Origin: Azospirillum canadense
GTDB taxonomy: Bacteria > Pseudomonadota > Alphaproteobacteria > Azospirillales > Azospirillaceae
NCBI RefSeq assembly: GCF_025961225.1
Contig: NZ_JAOQNG010000007.1
Location: 1,252,501 to 1,316,500, forward strand
DNA length: 64,000 nt
Direction of reading: 5' to 3'
Part shown: positions 17,185 through 26,171 of the stretch, one piece after another
How the letters are laid out: each line of letters opens with the position of its first letter
Position numbering within the stretch: position 1 is the stretch's first letter
Position numbers and translations under genes: made by a program
The notes under the pieces: generated by a model
Database searches by the model: none
Seen by the model: the letters and a program-made list of their open reading frames with translations, nothing else
What the model was told of the DNA's origin: nothing

Positions 17185-17220
17185 TTAGGACCCAGCGCTC
17201 CCCCCGCCGAAAGGTCCAGA
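17185..17220 (-). promoter_or_regulatory. Candidate TauR operator region
   Basis: Reading toward tauA there is CTGGACCTTT, then 24 bases further on CTGGGTCCTAA. MocR-type regulators bind direct repeats between divergent genes, and as I recall TauR of Rhodobacter uses CTGGAC-type repeats. The two copies here agree only in part, so this is a candidate. Confidence 0.35.
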
Positions 17221-17438
17221 TCCCTGCGGTTTGCGGCGGTGACTGGTCCGGCGCCCGATCCGCTGCCGCATCACGCGCCAAGTGGCGCCCGTTTGGGCAA
17301 GCGCCCATCCGGCAATCAGGGCGCCCGCCGTAGCGACCGCTTTCCCGGCCCGCGTCGACCGGCACCCTTCTTGCTTTTGTGCATACCGGGGCGGGCAGGC
17401 CCGGTCGGGATATCCGAATTCGAAAGACGGTTGGCAGC

Positions 17439-18980
17439 ATGCAGATTGACACCGCCTGGCGGCTTCTGTTCGGTGGGATGGAGCGTGACCCGCAAGGGTT
17501 GAGCGCGCGCGTCCGCGGCATCATCGCCGACGCCATCGAAACCGGCCTGCTGGCGCCCGACATGCGGGTGCCCTCAAGCCGCAGCCTTGCCGAGGCGCTG
17601 GGCATCTCGCGCAACACGGTCAACGCGGCCTACCAGCATCTGATCGATGACGGCCTTCTCGTCGCGCGCGAGCGCAGCGGCTGCTTCGTCGCCGCCACGG
17701 AGGGCAGGACGGCGGTGGAAGAGGGTCCGGACGATTGGGCGGCGCGCTTCGCCATCCGGCCGTCGCGGATGCCCCAGATCACCAAGCCGCGCAACTGGAC
17801 GGACTATCCCTATCCCTTCCTGTTCGGGCAGTTCGACCCCGGCCTGTTCCCCACCAACCCCTGGCGGGAGAGCGTGAAGGCGGCGTCCAGCGTGCAGGAA
17901 ATCACCCGCTGGGCCCGCGACATGATCGACGACGACGATCCCGACCTGCTGGACCAGCTGTGCCACAAGGTGCTGCCCCGGCGCGGCATCTTCGCCGGTC
18001 CGGGCGAGATCATCATCACCATCGGGTCGCAGCACGCGCTGTCGATGCTGGTCCAGCTTCTGGTCGGCCGTGACACGCCGGTCGGCATCGAGAATCCCGG
18101 CTATCCCGACGTGCGCCACATGGTCGGCATGGCGACGGCGGACATGCGCGCGCTGACCTGCGACACATACGGCGTCGTGCCCGACGGCGTGTTCGCCAGC
18201 CGGCGGGTCGCCTTCGTGACGGTGGGCCATCAATGCCCGACCACGGCCGTCATGCCGGTCGGGCGGCGGCGCGAGCTGCTGGACGCCGCGTCCCGCCATG
18301 GCGTCGTTCTGGTCGAGGACGACTATGAATCCGACCTGTCGGTGGAGGGGGACGCCGACCTCCCCTGCCTGAAGAGCCTCGACCGCGCCAACCGCGTGAT
18401 CTACACCGGCAGCTTCTCCAAGGTCCTGGCGCCGGGCCTGCGCATCGGCTACGTCGTGGCGCCCAAGCCGGTGGTCGACGAGCTGCGCGTCCTGCGGCGG
18501 CTGATGCTGCGCCACCCGCCGACCAACAACCAGCGCAGCCTCGCCACCTTCATCCAACTCGGCCATTACCGCCAGCATCTCCGCCGCACGGCCACCGTCC
18601 TGCAGGAGCGGGCGGAGCGGATCGCCGAGCTGCTGCCGGAGCTGCTGCCCGGCTGCCGGTTCCGGCGCGATTTCGGGGCGAAGAGCTTCTGGATCGAAGG
18701 CCCGCCGGGCCTCGACAGCCGCGACCTCGTCCGCGCGGCCCGGGACCTGGGCGTGCTGATCGAGGCGGGCGACATCTTCTTCGTCGATCCGGCCGAGAGC
18801 CGCGACCTCGTCCGCGCGGCCCGGGACCTGGGCGTGCTGATCGAGGCGGGCGACATCTTCTTCGTCGATCCGGCCGAGGGGCGCCGTCACTTCCGCCTCG
18901 GCTTCACCTCCATCGCCACCCACCGGATCGAGCCCGGGCTGCGCCGCCTGGGCTCCCTTCTGCGGAGCGGACCGGCCTAG
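17439..18980 (+). CDS. tauR: TauR-type MocR regulator with an internal duplication
   Basis: A 513-residue GntR/aminotransferase fusion regulator, divergent from tauABC and so the likely taurine-responsive activator. The winged helix occupies about residues 15-85 (VPSSRSLAEALGISRNTV). The aminotransferase-like domain has VLVEDDYESDLS and the PLP lysine in YTGSFSKVLAPGLRIGY. Near the C-terminus 27 residues, from SRDLVRAARDLGVLIEAGDI to FFVDPAE, occur twice in a row because of an exact 81-bp tandem repeat. Without the repeat the protein would be 486 residues, the normal length. The extra copy adds a helix and strand in the small domain and may impair folding or effector response. Confidence 0.85.
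   Translation: MQIDTAWRLLFGGMERDPQGLSARVRGIIADAIETGLLAPDMRVPSSRSLAEALGISRNTVNAAYQHLIDDGLLVARERSGCFVAATEGRTAVEEGPDDWAARFAIRPSRMPQITKPRNWTDYPYPFLFGQFDPGLFPTNPWRESVKAASSVQEITRWARDMIDDDDPDLLDQLCHKVLPRRGIFAGPGEIIITIGSQHALSMLVQLLVGRDTPVGIENPGYPDVRHMVGMATADMRALTCDTYGVVPDGVFASRRVAFVTVGHQCPTTAVMPVGRRRELLDAASRHGVVLVEDDYESDLSVEGDADLPCLKSLDRANRVIYTGSFSKVLAPGLRIGYVVAPKPVVDELRVLRRLMLRHPPTNNQRSLATFIQLGHYRQHLRRTATVLQERAERIAELLPELLPGCRFRRDFGAKSFWIEGPPGLDSRDLVRAARDLGVLIEAGDIFFVDPAESRDLVRAARDLGVLIEAGDIFFVDPAEGRRHFRLGFTSIATHRIEPGLRRLGSLLRSGPA
18717..18878 (+). repeat. Exact 81-bp tandem duplication inside tauR
   Basis: Bases 18717-18797 and 18798-18878 are identical over all 81 positions. The unit is 27 codons, so the frame is kept. 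Perfect identity at third positions means the event is very recent or is an assembly artefact. Confidence 0.95.
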
Positions 18981-19007
18981 CCCCGGCCCTCAGGGACACA
19001 AACTTGG

Positions 19008-20690
19008 TCAGGCGGCGCGGACCATGCTGAGGAAGCCTTCGACTTCGTCGCGCAGCCTGGCCGCTTCCTGGGCCAGTTGGCCGGCCGCCCCCAGCACCTG
19101 GGACGCGGCGGACCCGGTCTCGTGGACGGAGTCGGCGACGCCCGCGATGTTGCTGTTGACCTCCTGCGTTCCGGCGGCGGCCTGCTGGATGTTGTTGCCG
19201 ATGTCCTTGGTCGCGGCGCTCTGTTCCTCCACGGCCGACGCGATGGCCGTGGCGATCTCGCTGACGGTGGCGATGGTGCCGCCGATCCCCTGGATCGCGG
19301 CGACCGTGGAGCCGGTGAACTGCTGGATCTCCTGCACCTTGGCCTGGATTTCCTCGGTCGCGCGTGCGGTCTGGTTGGCCAGCGCCTTCACCTCCGACGC
19401 CACGACGGCGAAGCCCTTGCCGTGCTCCCCGGCGCGGGCGGCCTCGATAGTGGCGTTCAGGGCCAGCAGGTTGGTCTGGCCGGCGATGGAGTTGATCAAT
19501 TCAACCACCTGCCCGATCTCCTGCGCCGCGGTGGCGAGGTTCTGGATCATGGTGTTGGTCTTGGCCGCCTCCTCGACCGCTTGGCCGGAGATGCCGGTGG
19601 ACATGGACACCTGCCGGCCGATTTCGTGAATGGAAGCGAACAGCTCCTCCGTCGCGGCGGCGACGGTGTTGACGTTGGTGCTGGCCCGCTCCGACGCCGC
19701 GGACACGGCCTTGGCCTGCTGGCCTGACTGCTCGGCCGTGGCGGCCATGGCGGTGGCGGTGCCTTCCATCTCCGTCGCGGCGGAGGAGACGATGTCCACC
19801 ATGCCCATGACGTTGGCCTCGAAATGGGCGGCCATGTCGAGCAGGGCACGGCGGCGCTCCGCCTCCGCCCGCTGCTTCTGCTCGGCGGCTTCGGCCTCAA
19901 GCCGGCGCATCTCCAGACCGTTGCGCTTGAACACCTCCAGCGCGCGGGCCAGCGTGCCGACCTCGTCCCTGCGGTACAGGAAGGGGATGTCGGTGGACAG
20001 GTCGTCGGCGGAGATGCGGTTGGTGACGTCGGTCAGGCGCAGGATGGGGCCGGCGATGCGGCGGCCGATCCAGATCGCCAGGCCGAAGGTGACCAGCGCC
20101 AGCACCGCCACTGTCCCCGCCATGTTGACGAGGTTGTTCCAGCGCGCCGCTTCGACCGTGTCGAGGTAGACGCCGGAGCTGACGACCCAGTTCCAGCCCT
20201 TGGTCGCCTTGGTGTAGGCGGATTTCTCCACCGGCTCGGACGAACCGGCCTTAGGGAACTGGAAGGATGAATAGCCGCCGCCGGACTGCGCCGCCTTGAT
20301 TTCGTCGCGGACAAAATGGCGGCCGGCCTTGTCCTGGCTGTCCCACATCGCCTTGCCCTCGACTTGGGGGTTGAAGTGGGCCAGGACGTTGCCCTTCTGG
20401 TCGAGGACGAGCGCGTATTCCGTGCCGTCGTAGCGCATGGCGCGGGCGATATCGAGCGCCGCCTTCTGCGCGTCGGCCACCGGCATCTCGCCGTTCGCGG
20501 CGCGCTGCTCGAACCGCTCGATGATTGAGATCACGGCTTCCACGGCGACGCGGGCGCGCGCCTGCCGCTCTTCCAGCATCACCGTGCCGAGCGACTGGAC
20601 GGTCAGCGCGCCGGCCCCGGCGAGCGCCGCAACGGCAATTAGGGGTAGCAGAAGAAGGCGGCCCCGGATGCCGCCGAACATCGATGTCAT
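19008..20690 (-). CDS. Methyl-accepting chemotaxis protein (single-Cache sensor)
   Basis: A 560-residue chemoreceptor. Helix one (about residues 10-32) and helix two (about 190-210) enclose a periplasmic single-Cache domain of the sCache_2 type (MRYDGTEYALVLDQKGNVLAH, KGWNWVVSSGVYLD read in parts). HAMP follows (GRRIAGPILRLTDVTNRIS), then the long signalling coiled coil with the conserved tip GEHGKGFAVVASEVKALA and NQTARATEEI. The ligand is unknown; Cache domains of this kind often sense small carboxylates. It is monocistronic, lying between tauR (convergent) and the nic genes, so a link to taurine or nicotinate taxis is possible but unproved. Confidence 0.88.
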   Translation of the reverse strand: MTSMFGGIRGRLLLLPLIAVAALAGAGALTVQSLGTVMLEERQARARVAVEAVISIIERFEQRAANGEMPVADAQKAALDIARAMRYDGTEYALVLDQKGNVLAHFNPQVEGKAMWDSQDKAGRHFVRDEIKAAQSGGGYSSFQFPKAGSSEPVEKSAYTKATKGWNWVVSSGVYLDTVEAARWNNLVNMAGTVAVLALVTFGLAIWIGRRIAGPILRLTDVTNRISADDLSTDIPFLYRRDEVGTLARALEVFKRNGLEMRRLEAEAAEQKQRAEAERRRALLDMAAHFEANVMGMVDIVSSAATEMEGTATAMAATAEQSGQQAKAVSAASERASTNVNTVAAATEELFASIHEIGRQVSMSTGISGQAVEEAAKTNTMIQNLATAAQEIGQVVELINSIAGQTNLLALNATIEAARAGEHGKGFAVVASEVKALANQTARATEEIQAKVQEIQQFTGSTVAAIQGIGGTIATVSEIATAIASAVEEQSAATKDIGNNIQQAAAGTQEVNSNIAGVADSVHETGSAASQVLGAAGQLAQEAARLRDEVEGFLSMVRAA

Positions 20691-20760
20691 GGGTTGTGCC
20701 TCGGAAATGCGTTTGGCGGAGCCGCCGTGTGCCGCGAAGGATCGCGGCCGCTGATCACGC

Positions 20761-20796
20761 GATCAGGGCCGGCACCGAATGGTGCCGACCCTGATT
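20761..20796. other. Strong hairpin upstream of the chemoreceptor gene
   Basis: ATCAGGGCCGGCACC and GGTGCCGACCCTGAT pair over 15 positions with one mismatch around a GAAT loop. There is no T run. It may terminate transcripts coming from nicT or form part of the receptor leader. Confidence 0.45.
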
Positions 20797-20825
20797 GCAT
20801 AACACGGAAAAGTTGATAAACCGTT

Positions 20826-20851
20826 TCCCGCCGGTCGCAAACGGCCGGCGG
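20826..20851 (-). terminator. Hairpin after nicT
   Basis: CCCGCCGG and CCGGCGGG pair around a 10-base loop, 12 bases after the nicT stop on the minus strand, and are followed there by AAACGGTTT. A probable weak terminator. Confidence 0.5.
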
Positions 20852-20862
20852 GAGCCATCGGT

Positions 20863-22173
20863 TCAGCGGTTGACGACCTTCGCTGGCAGGGCGAAGACCA
20901 GCAGGCTGCCGAGCAGAAGGCAGAAGGCGAAGAACCACATGGCGGCGGCGCTGCTGCCCGTCAGGTCCAGCACCAGACCGATCAGCGAATTGCTGATCAG
21001 GCCGGCGATGCTCGCCAGCGAGATGGCCAGCGCGAAGCCGGTAGCGGCGGCGGTGCCCTTCAGGAAGGTCGCCGGCAAGCTGAAATAGACCGGAAGCGGC
21101 CCCAGGACGCCGATGGAGGCGATGGAGAACAGAAGCACGGTGGCGGCCAGGTTCTCCGCAAAGAAGGTGCTGACGCACATCGCGGCGGCGGCGGCCAGGA
21201 AGGGCACGATGATGTGCCAGCGGCGCTCGCGGTGCTTGTCGGAGCTGGCGCCAATCAGCAGGATGGCGATCACGGCGGCGATGTTCGGCAGTGCCGTCAG
21301 CAGGCCGATGTGGAAGGTGTCGATCACACCGGTCTTGCGGATGAAGGTCGGCAGCCAGAAGCCCAGCGCGTAGGCGGTCAGCAGGATTGAGAAGTCGATT
21401 CCGCCCAGCATCCAGACCTTCAGGTTGAAGAAGCCTTCCTTGAAGCTGTGCTTGGCGCCCTTGGCCTCGGCGTCGTCGGCGCGCAGGTCGGTGGCGAGCT
21501 GGGTCTTCTCGTCATCGCTCAGCCACTTGGCGTCCTTGTAGGAGTTGGGCAGGGCGACGAAGGTCAGCAGGCCCAGGATCACGCTGGGGATGGCCTCCAG
21601 CAGGAAGAGCCACTGCCAGCCGCGCAGGCCGTGCACCTGGTCGAAATGGCCCATGATCCAGCCGGACAGCGGGCCGCCGATGACGCTGGACAGCGGCAGG
21701 CCGATGATGAACAGGGCCATGATCCGCCCGCGGCGGTAGGAGGGGAACCACAGGGTTAGGTAATAAAGAACGCCCGGCAGGAAGCCGGCCTCGGCGGCGC
21801 CGAGCAGGAAACGGACGATGTAGAATTGGGTCGGGGTGGTGACGAGCATGGTCGCCGCCGACAGCAAACCCCAGGTGATCATAATGCGGGCGATCCAGAC
21901 CCGCGCGCCGACCTTGGTCAGCACGAGGTTGCTGGGCACCTCGAACAGGATGTAGCCGACAAAAAACAGCCCGGCGCCGAGCCCGTAGGAGGCCTCGCTG
22001 AACTGAAGGTCGCCGATCATCTGCAGCTTGGCGAAGCTGATGTTGATGCGGTCGAGATAGGCCGCCAGATAGCAGAAGCACAGAAAAGGAACCAGTCGCC
22101 AGGTAATCTTCTTATAAAGATTCTGCGTCGTGTCGAGCGCCGAAGCCTCGGCCGGGGTTTGGGCATAGGACAT
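20863..22173 (-). CDS. nicT: MFS transporter, likely nicotinate permease
   Basis: A 436-residue anion:cation symporter-type MFS protein with 12 predicted helices. Family-like parts are LDRINISFAKLQMIGDL after helix one and VPSNLVLTKVGARVWIARI as motif A. The first in-frame ATG (22188) has no ribosome site; the one at 22173 follows GGAG, so I chose it. It is transcribed in the same direction as nicCDEF, about 210 bases after nicF, and NicT of known nicotinate clusters is an MFS protein of this size. The substrate follows from context. A GCGTTTACGC palindrome lies just upstream. Confidence 0.75.
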   Translation of the reverse strand: MSYAQTPAEASALDTTQNLYKKITWRLVPFLCFCYLAAYLDRINISFAKLQMIGDLQFSEASYGLGAGLFFVGYILFEVPSNLVLTKVGARVWIARIMITWGLLSAATMLVTTPTQFYIVRFLLGAAEAGFLPGVLYYLTLWFPSYRRGRIMALFIIGLPLSSVIGGPLSGWIMGHFDQVHGLRGWQWLFLLEAIPSVILGLLTFVALPNSYKDAKWLSDDEKTQLATDLRADDAEAKGAKHSFKEGFFNLKVWMLGGIDFSILLTAYALGFWLPTFIRKTGVIDTFHIGLLTALPNIAAVIAILLIGASSDKHRERRWHIIVPFLAAAAAMCVSTFFAENLAATVLLFSIASIGVLGPLPVYFSLPATFLKGTAAATGFALAISLASIAGLISNSLIGLVLDLTGSSAAAMWFFAFCLLLGSLLVFALPAKVVNR

Positions 22174-22190
22174 GCCAGTCGTCTCCATTC

Positions 22191-22200
22191 GCGTTTACGC
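22191..22200. promoter_or_regulatory. Candidate NicR operator upstream of nicT
   Basis: GCGTTTACGC is a 4-2-4 palindrome 18 bases before the nicT start. It differs by one base from GCGTGTACGC in the nicC-nicX intergenic region. A short match, so only a candidate. Confidence 0.35.
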
Positions 22201-22384
22201 GTTGTGAACCCGTCCCATTGGTACTCTCACTCACACCGGCGGCTTGTCGGGCCGGGGCTGTGCCCCAGTCTTCCCGTCGACGGCGTTGCGCGGCATGGCT
22301 GGTCCCGGTTTTTCCGGATTTTTGGGCCGCGCACCGCCCCCGTCGGCCTGTCGAAGCGTGCTTCGCCAGGATCCGCCGTGTTCT

Positions 22385-23026
22385 TCAGGCTCCGTGTTGT
22401 GCGAACTGCGCAATTGCCTCCTGTTTGCTCACCACGTCGCCGTATTTGCTGTCGATGTCGAACAGGTTGGCCTCGTGCGGCCCCTCGTGACGGTCGCCGA
22501 CGCAGTCCCGCACGACGATGGTGCGGAAGCCGTGCTGGACGGCGTCCACGGCCGAGGCGCGGATGCAGCCGCTGGTCGAGCAGCCGGCCAGGACGACCGT
22601 GTCGATGCCCTGGGCGTGCAGCATCGACGCAAGGCTCGTGCCGAAGAAGGCGCTGGCGTACTGCTTGCTGATCACCACCTCGTCGGCGCGGGGCAGCACC
22701 CGCGGGCAGAAGGCGGCGAGCGGGTTGCCCTCCACCATGTCCTTCATCACCGGGGCCTTGCGCACCCAGACGCCGCCATCGGCGAAATGGCCGGGGTGAT
22801 AACGGATGTTGGTGTGCACCACCGGCACGCCGTGCCGGCGCGCGGCCTCCAGCAGGCCGGCGGCCTCCTCCACCGCGCGCACCACGCCGGGGGCGTAGAG
22901 CGGCGCGCCCTCCGTCGTGTAGCCCTGGAGGAAGTCGATCACCAGCAGCGCCGGCTTCGCGCCGAAGCCGATGCGGTTGCCCCACACGCCCTTGTAGTTG
23001 TCCTCGGCGGTCTGCTCGTCGGCCAT
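22385..23026 (-). CDS. nicF: Maleamate amidohydrolase
   Basis: A 213-residue isochorismatase-fold amidase that would split maleamate into maleate and ammonia. ALLVIDFLQGY supplies the catalytic aspartate, VWVRKAPVMKD and VVISKQYASAFFGT the lysine region, and GCSTSGCIRASAVDA the nucleophilic cysteine. The start at 23026 is set by GGGGAGG seven bases upstream; a TTG six codons earlier lacks such support. It follows nicE by 14 bases in nicC-D-E-F. Confidence 0.88.
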   Translation of the reverse strand: MADEQTAEDNYKGVWGNRIGFGAKPALLVIDFLQGYTTEGAPLYAPGVVRAVEEAAGLLEAARRHGVPVVHTNIRYHPGHFADGGVWVRKAPVMKDMVEGNPLAAFCPRVLPRADEVVISKQYASAFFGTSLASMLHAQGIDTVVLAGCSTSGCIRASAVDAVQHGFRTIVVRDCVGDRHEGPHEANLFDIDSKYGDVVSKQEAIAQFAQHGA

Positions 23027-23040
23027 GGTGGCGCCTCCCC

Positions 23041-23793
23041 TCAATAGGCGCCGGACAGGAGCGCGCCGGCCCCCGGCACGACCGGTTCGAGGTCGAGCGC
23101 CTTCAGCATGGCGTAGGTCGTGGCGATGGCGGCGGTCAGCACCGGCTTGCCGGTCTCCGCCTCCACGCGCGGCACCACCAGCAGCGAGGGCATCTGCACG
23201 CAGGCCGACAGGACGACGACGTCCACGCCGTCCAGGTTCATGCCGCGCACGATCTCCGGCAGGCGGTTCGGGTCGTGGCGACCCACGTCCAGGTTGTCCG
23301 GGATCTCCAGCGCCCGCCAGTCCTGCACCTCGAAGCCTTCGGCGCGGATGTAGTTCACGACCAGCTCGGTCAGCGGGCGCATGTAGGGGGCGACGATGGC
23401 GATGCGCTTGGCGCCCATCACCTTCAGCGCGTCCACCAGGGCGCCGGCGCTGGTGATGACCGGCGTCGGGGCGTCGTTCTCGGCGGTCTTGGCGGTCAGC
23501 CGCGCCTCGGAATTGCGGTGGTAGCCGAGCCCCATGGACATGATGGCGACGAGGCAGGCGTAGCCCAGCACATCCACGCGGGCGTCGGACAGCTCGACCG
23601 CGCAGCGGTCGGACTCCGCGTCCATGGCCGCCAGCTCTTCCTTCTTCACCGTCTTCATCCGCATGCGGCTGGAATGGAAGGTGAAGCGCTCCGGCCGGAT
23701 CGACTGGCGCGCGGCCAGCATCGCCGGGATCTCGGTCTCCATGGTGATGTTGGAACTCGGGACGATCTGACCGATGCGGTAAAGCTTTGACAT
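23041..23793 (-). CDS. nicE: Maleate cis-trans isomerase
   Basis: A 250-residue Asp/Glu racemase-fold isomerase that turns maleate into fumarate, the last step of the nicotinate pathway. The two catalytic cysteines are visible in GYACLVAIMSMGLGYH (near residue 80) and VVVLSACVQMPSL (near 198). IVPSSNITMETEIP at the N-terminus is typical. It lies 18 bases after nicD and 14 before nicF. Confidence 0.9.
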   Translation of the reverse strand: MSKLYRIGQIVPSSNITMETEIPAMLAARQSIRPERFTFHSSRMRMKTVKKEELAAMDAESDRCAVELSDARVDVLGYACLVAIMSMGLGYHRNSEARLTAKTAENDAPTPVITSAGALVDALKVMGAKRIAIVAPYMRPLTELVVNYIRAEGFEVQDWRALEIPDNLDVGRHDPNRLPEIVRGMNLDGVDVVVLSACVQMPSLLVVPRVEAETGKPVLTAAIATTYAMLKALDLEPVVPGAGALLSGAY

Positions 23794-23811
23794 GACTTTA
23801 TCTTTCGTAAA

Positions 23812-24624
23812 TCAGGCCAGGGGAGCGCCGAGGAAGTCGCCGAAGGCGGCGAAGAAGCCGTCGAAGTCGTCCCAGGGGATCATGTGCCCGGCGTTCGGCA
23901 CGCGGGCGATCCGGATGCCGGGCTGGAGGCGGCGGATTTCCTCCTCGTCCTGCGGCAGGATCACGCCGCCGCGGCCGGCGACCATCAGCAGGGCCGGCAC
24001 CGGCAGGTTCGGCAGGTCGCCGTGGATGTCATCCTCGTGGAAGCCCTGGTAGGTCTTCACGATGGCCGGCTCGTAGCAGGTGTGCAGCCACTCCGCGCGC
24101 AGGCGCAGCTGCTCCTCCGTCCAGGTCGGGCAGAAGGCGCGCATCGCGTCGGCGTCCATGCCCTTCAGCGACTGGCGGATGGAGTCCACGTACCAGGGCA
24201 GGCCGCTGGGGTAGGGCCGGCGGCCGGGGCCGGACACCGGCGGATCGACCAGAACCAGCCGCTTCAGCCCCTTGCCGCTTCGGACCGACGCGCGGATGGC
24301 GAAGCGCGCGCCCATGGAATGGCCGACGAGGTGATAGCCGTCCAGTCCCAGCGCCGCGACGAAGGCGTTGACGTCGTCCGCGCAGGCGTCGATGCCGTAG
24401 TCGAGATCCGGGCCGGTCTCCGACAGGCCGCGGCCGCGCACGTCCAGCACGTAGGTGTCGAAGCGACGGCCGAGCCGCTCGGCCACGAAGCCCCAGGTGA
24501 TCGCCGGGCTGGTGATGCCCGGGATCAGGACGAGCGGCTCGCCCTTTCCGCCATAGCGCAGATAGTGCTGGCGGATGCCGTTGGCCTGGACGTTGGCGCC
24601 GTAGAGATATGTGGAGCCGGTCAT
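23812..24624 (-). CDS. nicD: N-formylmaleamate deformylase (alpha/beta hydrolase)
   Basis: A 270-residue alpha/beta hydrolase. The nucleophile elbow is LVGHSMGARFA near residue 100, VLDVRGRGLSET precedes it, and the catalytic histidine is in NAGHMIPWDD near 245. NicD removes formate from N-formylmaleamate, giving maleamate for NicF. Its ATG overlaps the nicC stop (ATGA). The identity rests on fold plus place in the cluster. Confidence 0.87.
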   Translation of the reverse strand: MTGSTYLYGANVQANGIRQHYLRYGGKGEPLVLIPGITSPAITWGFVAERLGRRFDTYVLDVRGRGLSETGPDLDYGIDACADDVNAFVAALGLDGYHLVGHSMGARFAIRASVRSGKGLKRLVLVDPPVSGPGRRPYPSGLPWYVDSIRQSLKGMDADAMRAFCPTWTEEQLRLRAEWLHTCYEPAIVKTYQGFHEDDIHGDLPNLPVPALLMVAGRGGVILPQDEEEIRRLQPGIRIARVPNAGHMIPWDDFDGFFAAFGDFLGAPLA

Positions 24625-25769
24625 GCCGCCAGACCCGTGGTCAGCGGGTGCTCGTACACGTCATAGCCGAAGACCCAGGCCGGATCCTCCTGCGTGCGCA
24701 GGAAGGTGTTGGCGTTCGACACGGCCTGGACGCGGGTCGCGCGGTCCTTGCGGTTGGCCTCGTACAGCGCGAAGGCGCTCTGGTAATCGGTCAGGCCGGT
24801 TTCCTGGAGGCAGCGGGTCAGCATCGCCGCGTCCTCGATGGCCATGCCGGCGCCCTGCGCCATGTGCGGCTTCATCGGGTGGCAGGCGTCGCCCAGCAGC
24901 ACGAGGCGGCCACGGCTCCACAGCGGCAGCGGGTTACGGTTGCGCAACGGCCACTTGGTGACGGTCTCGGTGCACTCGATCAGCGCCTGGACGGTCGGGT
25001 GATAGCCCTGGAAGGCCTCGAACATCTCCTCGCGGCTGCTGTCGATGAAAGCCTCCTGGAAGTCCCAGGCCGGGTGCGGCACGCCGGTGACGTAGTAGTA
25101 CTCGTCGCGCTTGTCGGTGGTGAAGTAGACCATCATGTGACGGTCCTCGGTCCACCACTTCACGCAGTCCTCGAAGGCCAGGTCGTACTTTTTCAGCTGC
25201 TCGCCGCGGATCAGGGCGCGGTGGGCGACCCAGCCGCTGTAGTTCGGGGCCTCGACGCCCAGAAGCTCCTCGCGGATGCGGGAGTTGATGCCGTCGGCGC
25301 CGATCACGATGTCGGCGCGGGTTTCCGTGCCGTCGCTGAAGGTCAGCTTCACGTCGTCGCCGCTGTCGTGGATCGACGCCAGGCGCTTGTCGAAATGAAC
25401 GGAGCCCGGCTTCAGCGTGCCCATCTGCAGCAGGTGCATGTCGCCGCGGTGCACGGTGACGTAGGCGGCGCCGTATTCCTTCCTGGCGAAGGCGCCCAGC
25501 GGGATGCGGGACAGATAGTCGCCGGTCAGGCCATCGCGGCTGAACCAGAAGTCGGGGGCGGAGCCCATCGCCTCAAGCTGCGTCTCGATACCCAGGCGGC
25601 GGAAGACCTTCATCACGTTCGGGCCGACGTGAATGCCCGCACCCAGGCGCGAGAACTCCGGGGCCTGCTCGTAAACATCGACGTCGAAGCCGGCCCGCTG
25701 CAACAGGGCGGCCGCGGCGGCGCCACCCAGGCCGGCGCCGACGATTGCGATCTTCTGGTTCTTTGCCAT
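24621..25769 (-). CDS. nicC: 6-hydroxynicotinate 3-monooxygenase (FAD)
   Basis: A 382-residue group A flavoprotein hydroxylase that decarboxylates and hydroxylates 6-hydroxynicotinate to 2,5-dihydroxypyridine with NADH and O2. The Rossmann loop is IAIVGAGLGGAAAAALLQRAG read across residues 5-25; the DG motif is VIGADGINSRIRE near 158, and RLVLLGDACHPMKPHMAQGA near 285 completes FAD binding. The length equals that of known NicC. The start at 25769 gives MAKNQKIAIVGAG. It is first in nicC-D-E-F and divergent from nicX across 402 bases. Confidence 0.92.
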   Translation of the reverse strand: MAKNQKIAIVGAGLGGAAAAALLQRAGFDVDVYEQAPEFSRLGAGIHVGPNVMKVFRRLGIETQLEAMGSAPDFWFSRDGLTGDYLSRIPLGAFARKEYGAAYVTVHRGDMHLLQMGTLKPGSVHFDKRLASIHDSGDDVKLTFSDGTETRADIVIGADGINSRIREELLGVEAPNYSGWVAHRALIRGEQLKKYDLAFEDCVKWWTEDRHMMVYFTTDKRDEYYYVTGVPHPAWDFQEAFIDSSREEMFEAFQGYHPTVQALIECTETVTKWPLRNRNPLPLWSRGRLVLLGDACHPMKPHMAQGAGMAIEDAAMLTRCLQETGLTDYQSAFALYEANRKDRATRVQAVSNANTFLRTQEDPAWVFGYDVYEHPLTTGLAA

Positions 25770-26171
25770 GGGGCCTGTCTCCCTCACTCCGATGAATTCT
25801 TTGGCCAGGATTGCGGTGGCCGGATTCCGTTGGCGGGACGCTCTCGGCGCCGAAGCAGCGTGTGCGCTGGTGTAGGCGGGGTTCCACGCCGTCATTTAGA
25901 GCGTGTACGCTAAATTTGCTTGCCGGGCAACAGTTTTCAACGTACACATAATTCACGGTCGCAACGAAGCCGTGGAGACGCGTATTGCCCTGAAAAAGAA
26001 CAGGTATTTACGATTGACCGGGTTGGCTTGTCCGGCTTGGCCCTTCGCCAATCGGGATGCAATCCCCTACACTGATTGTGATTACCCACTCTTAATAGCC
26101 GAGCGCACCGCTCATACTTTTGTGCTGATTCATCGCGAAAAGACCGACTTTCGTGCCAAGGGAGGGACCAA
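25770..26171. promoter_or_regulatory. Divergent nicC-nicX control region with palindromes
   Basis: This 402-base gap is AT-richer than the genes. AGCGTGTACGCT at 25900-25911 is a 5-2-5 palindrome flanked by TTTAG and AAATTT. AACGTACACA at 25939-25948 repeats its CGTACAC core. These are the best candidates here for NicR (MarR family) operators controlling nicC and nicX. I see no additional gene. Confidence 0.45.
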
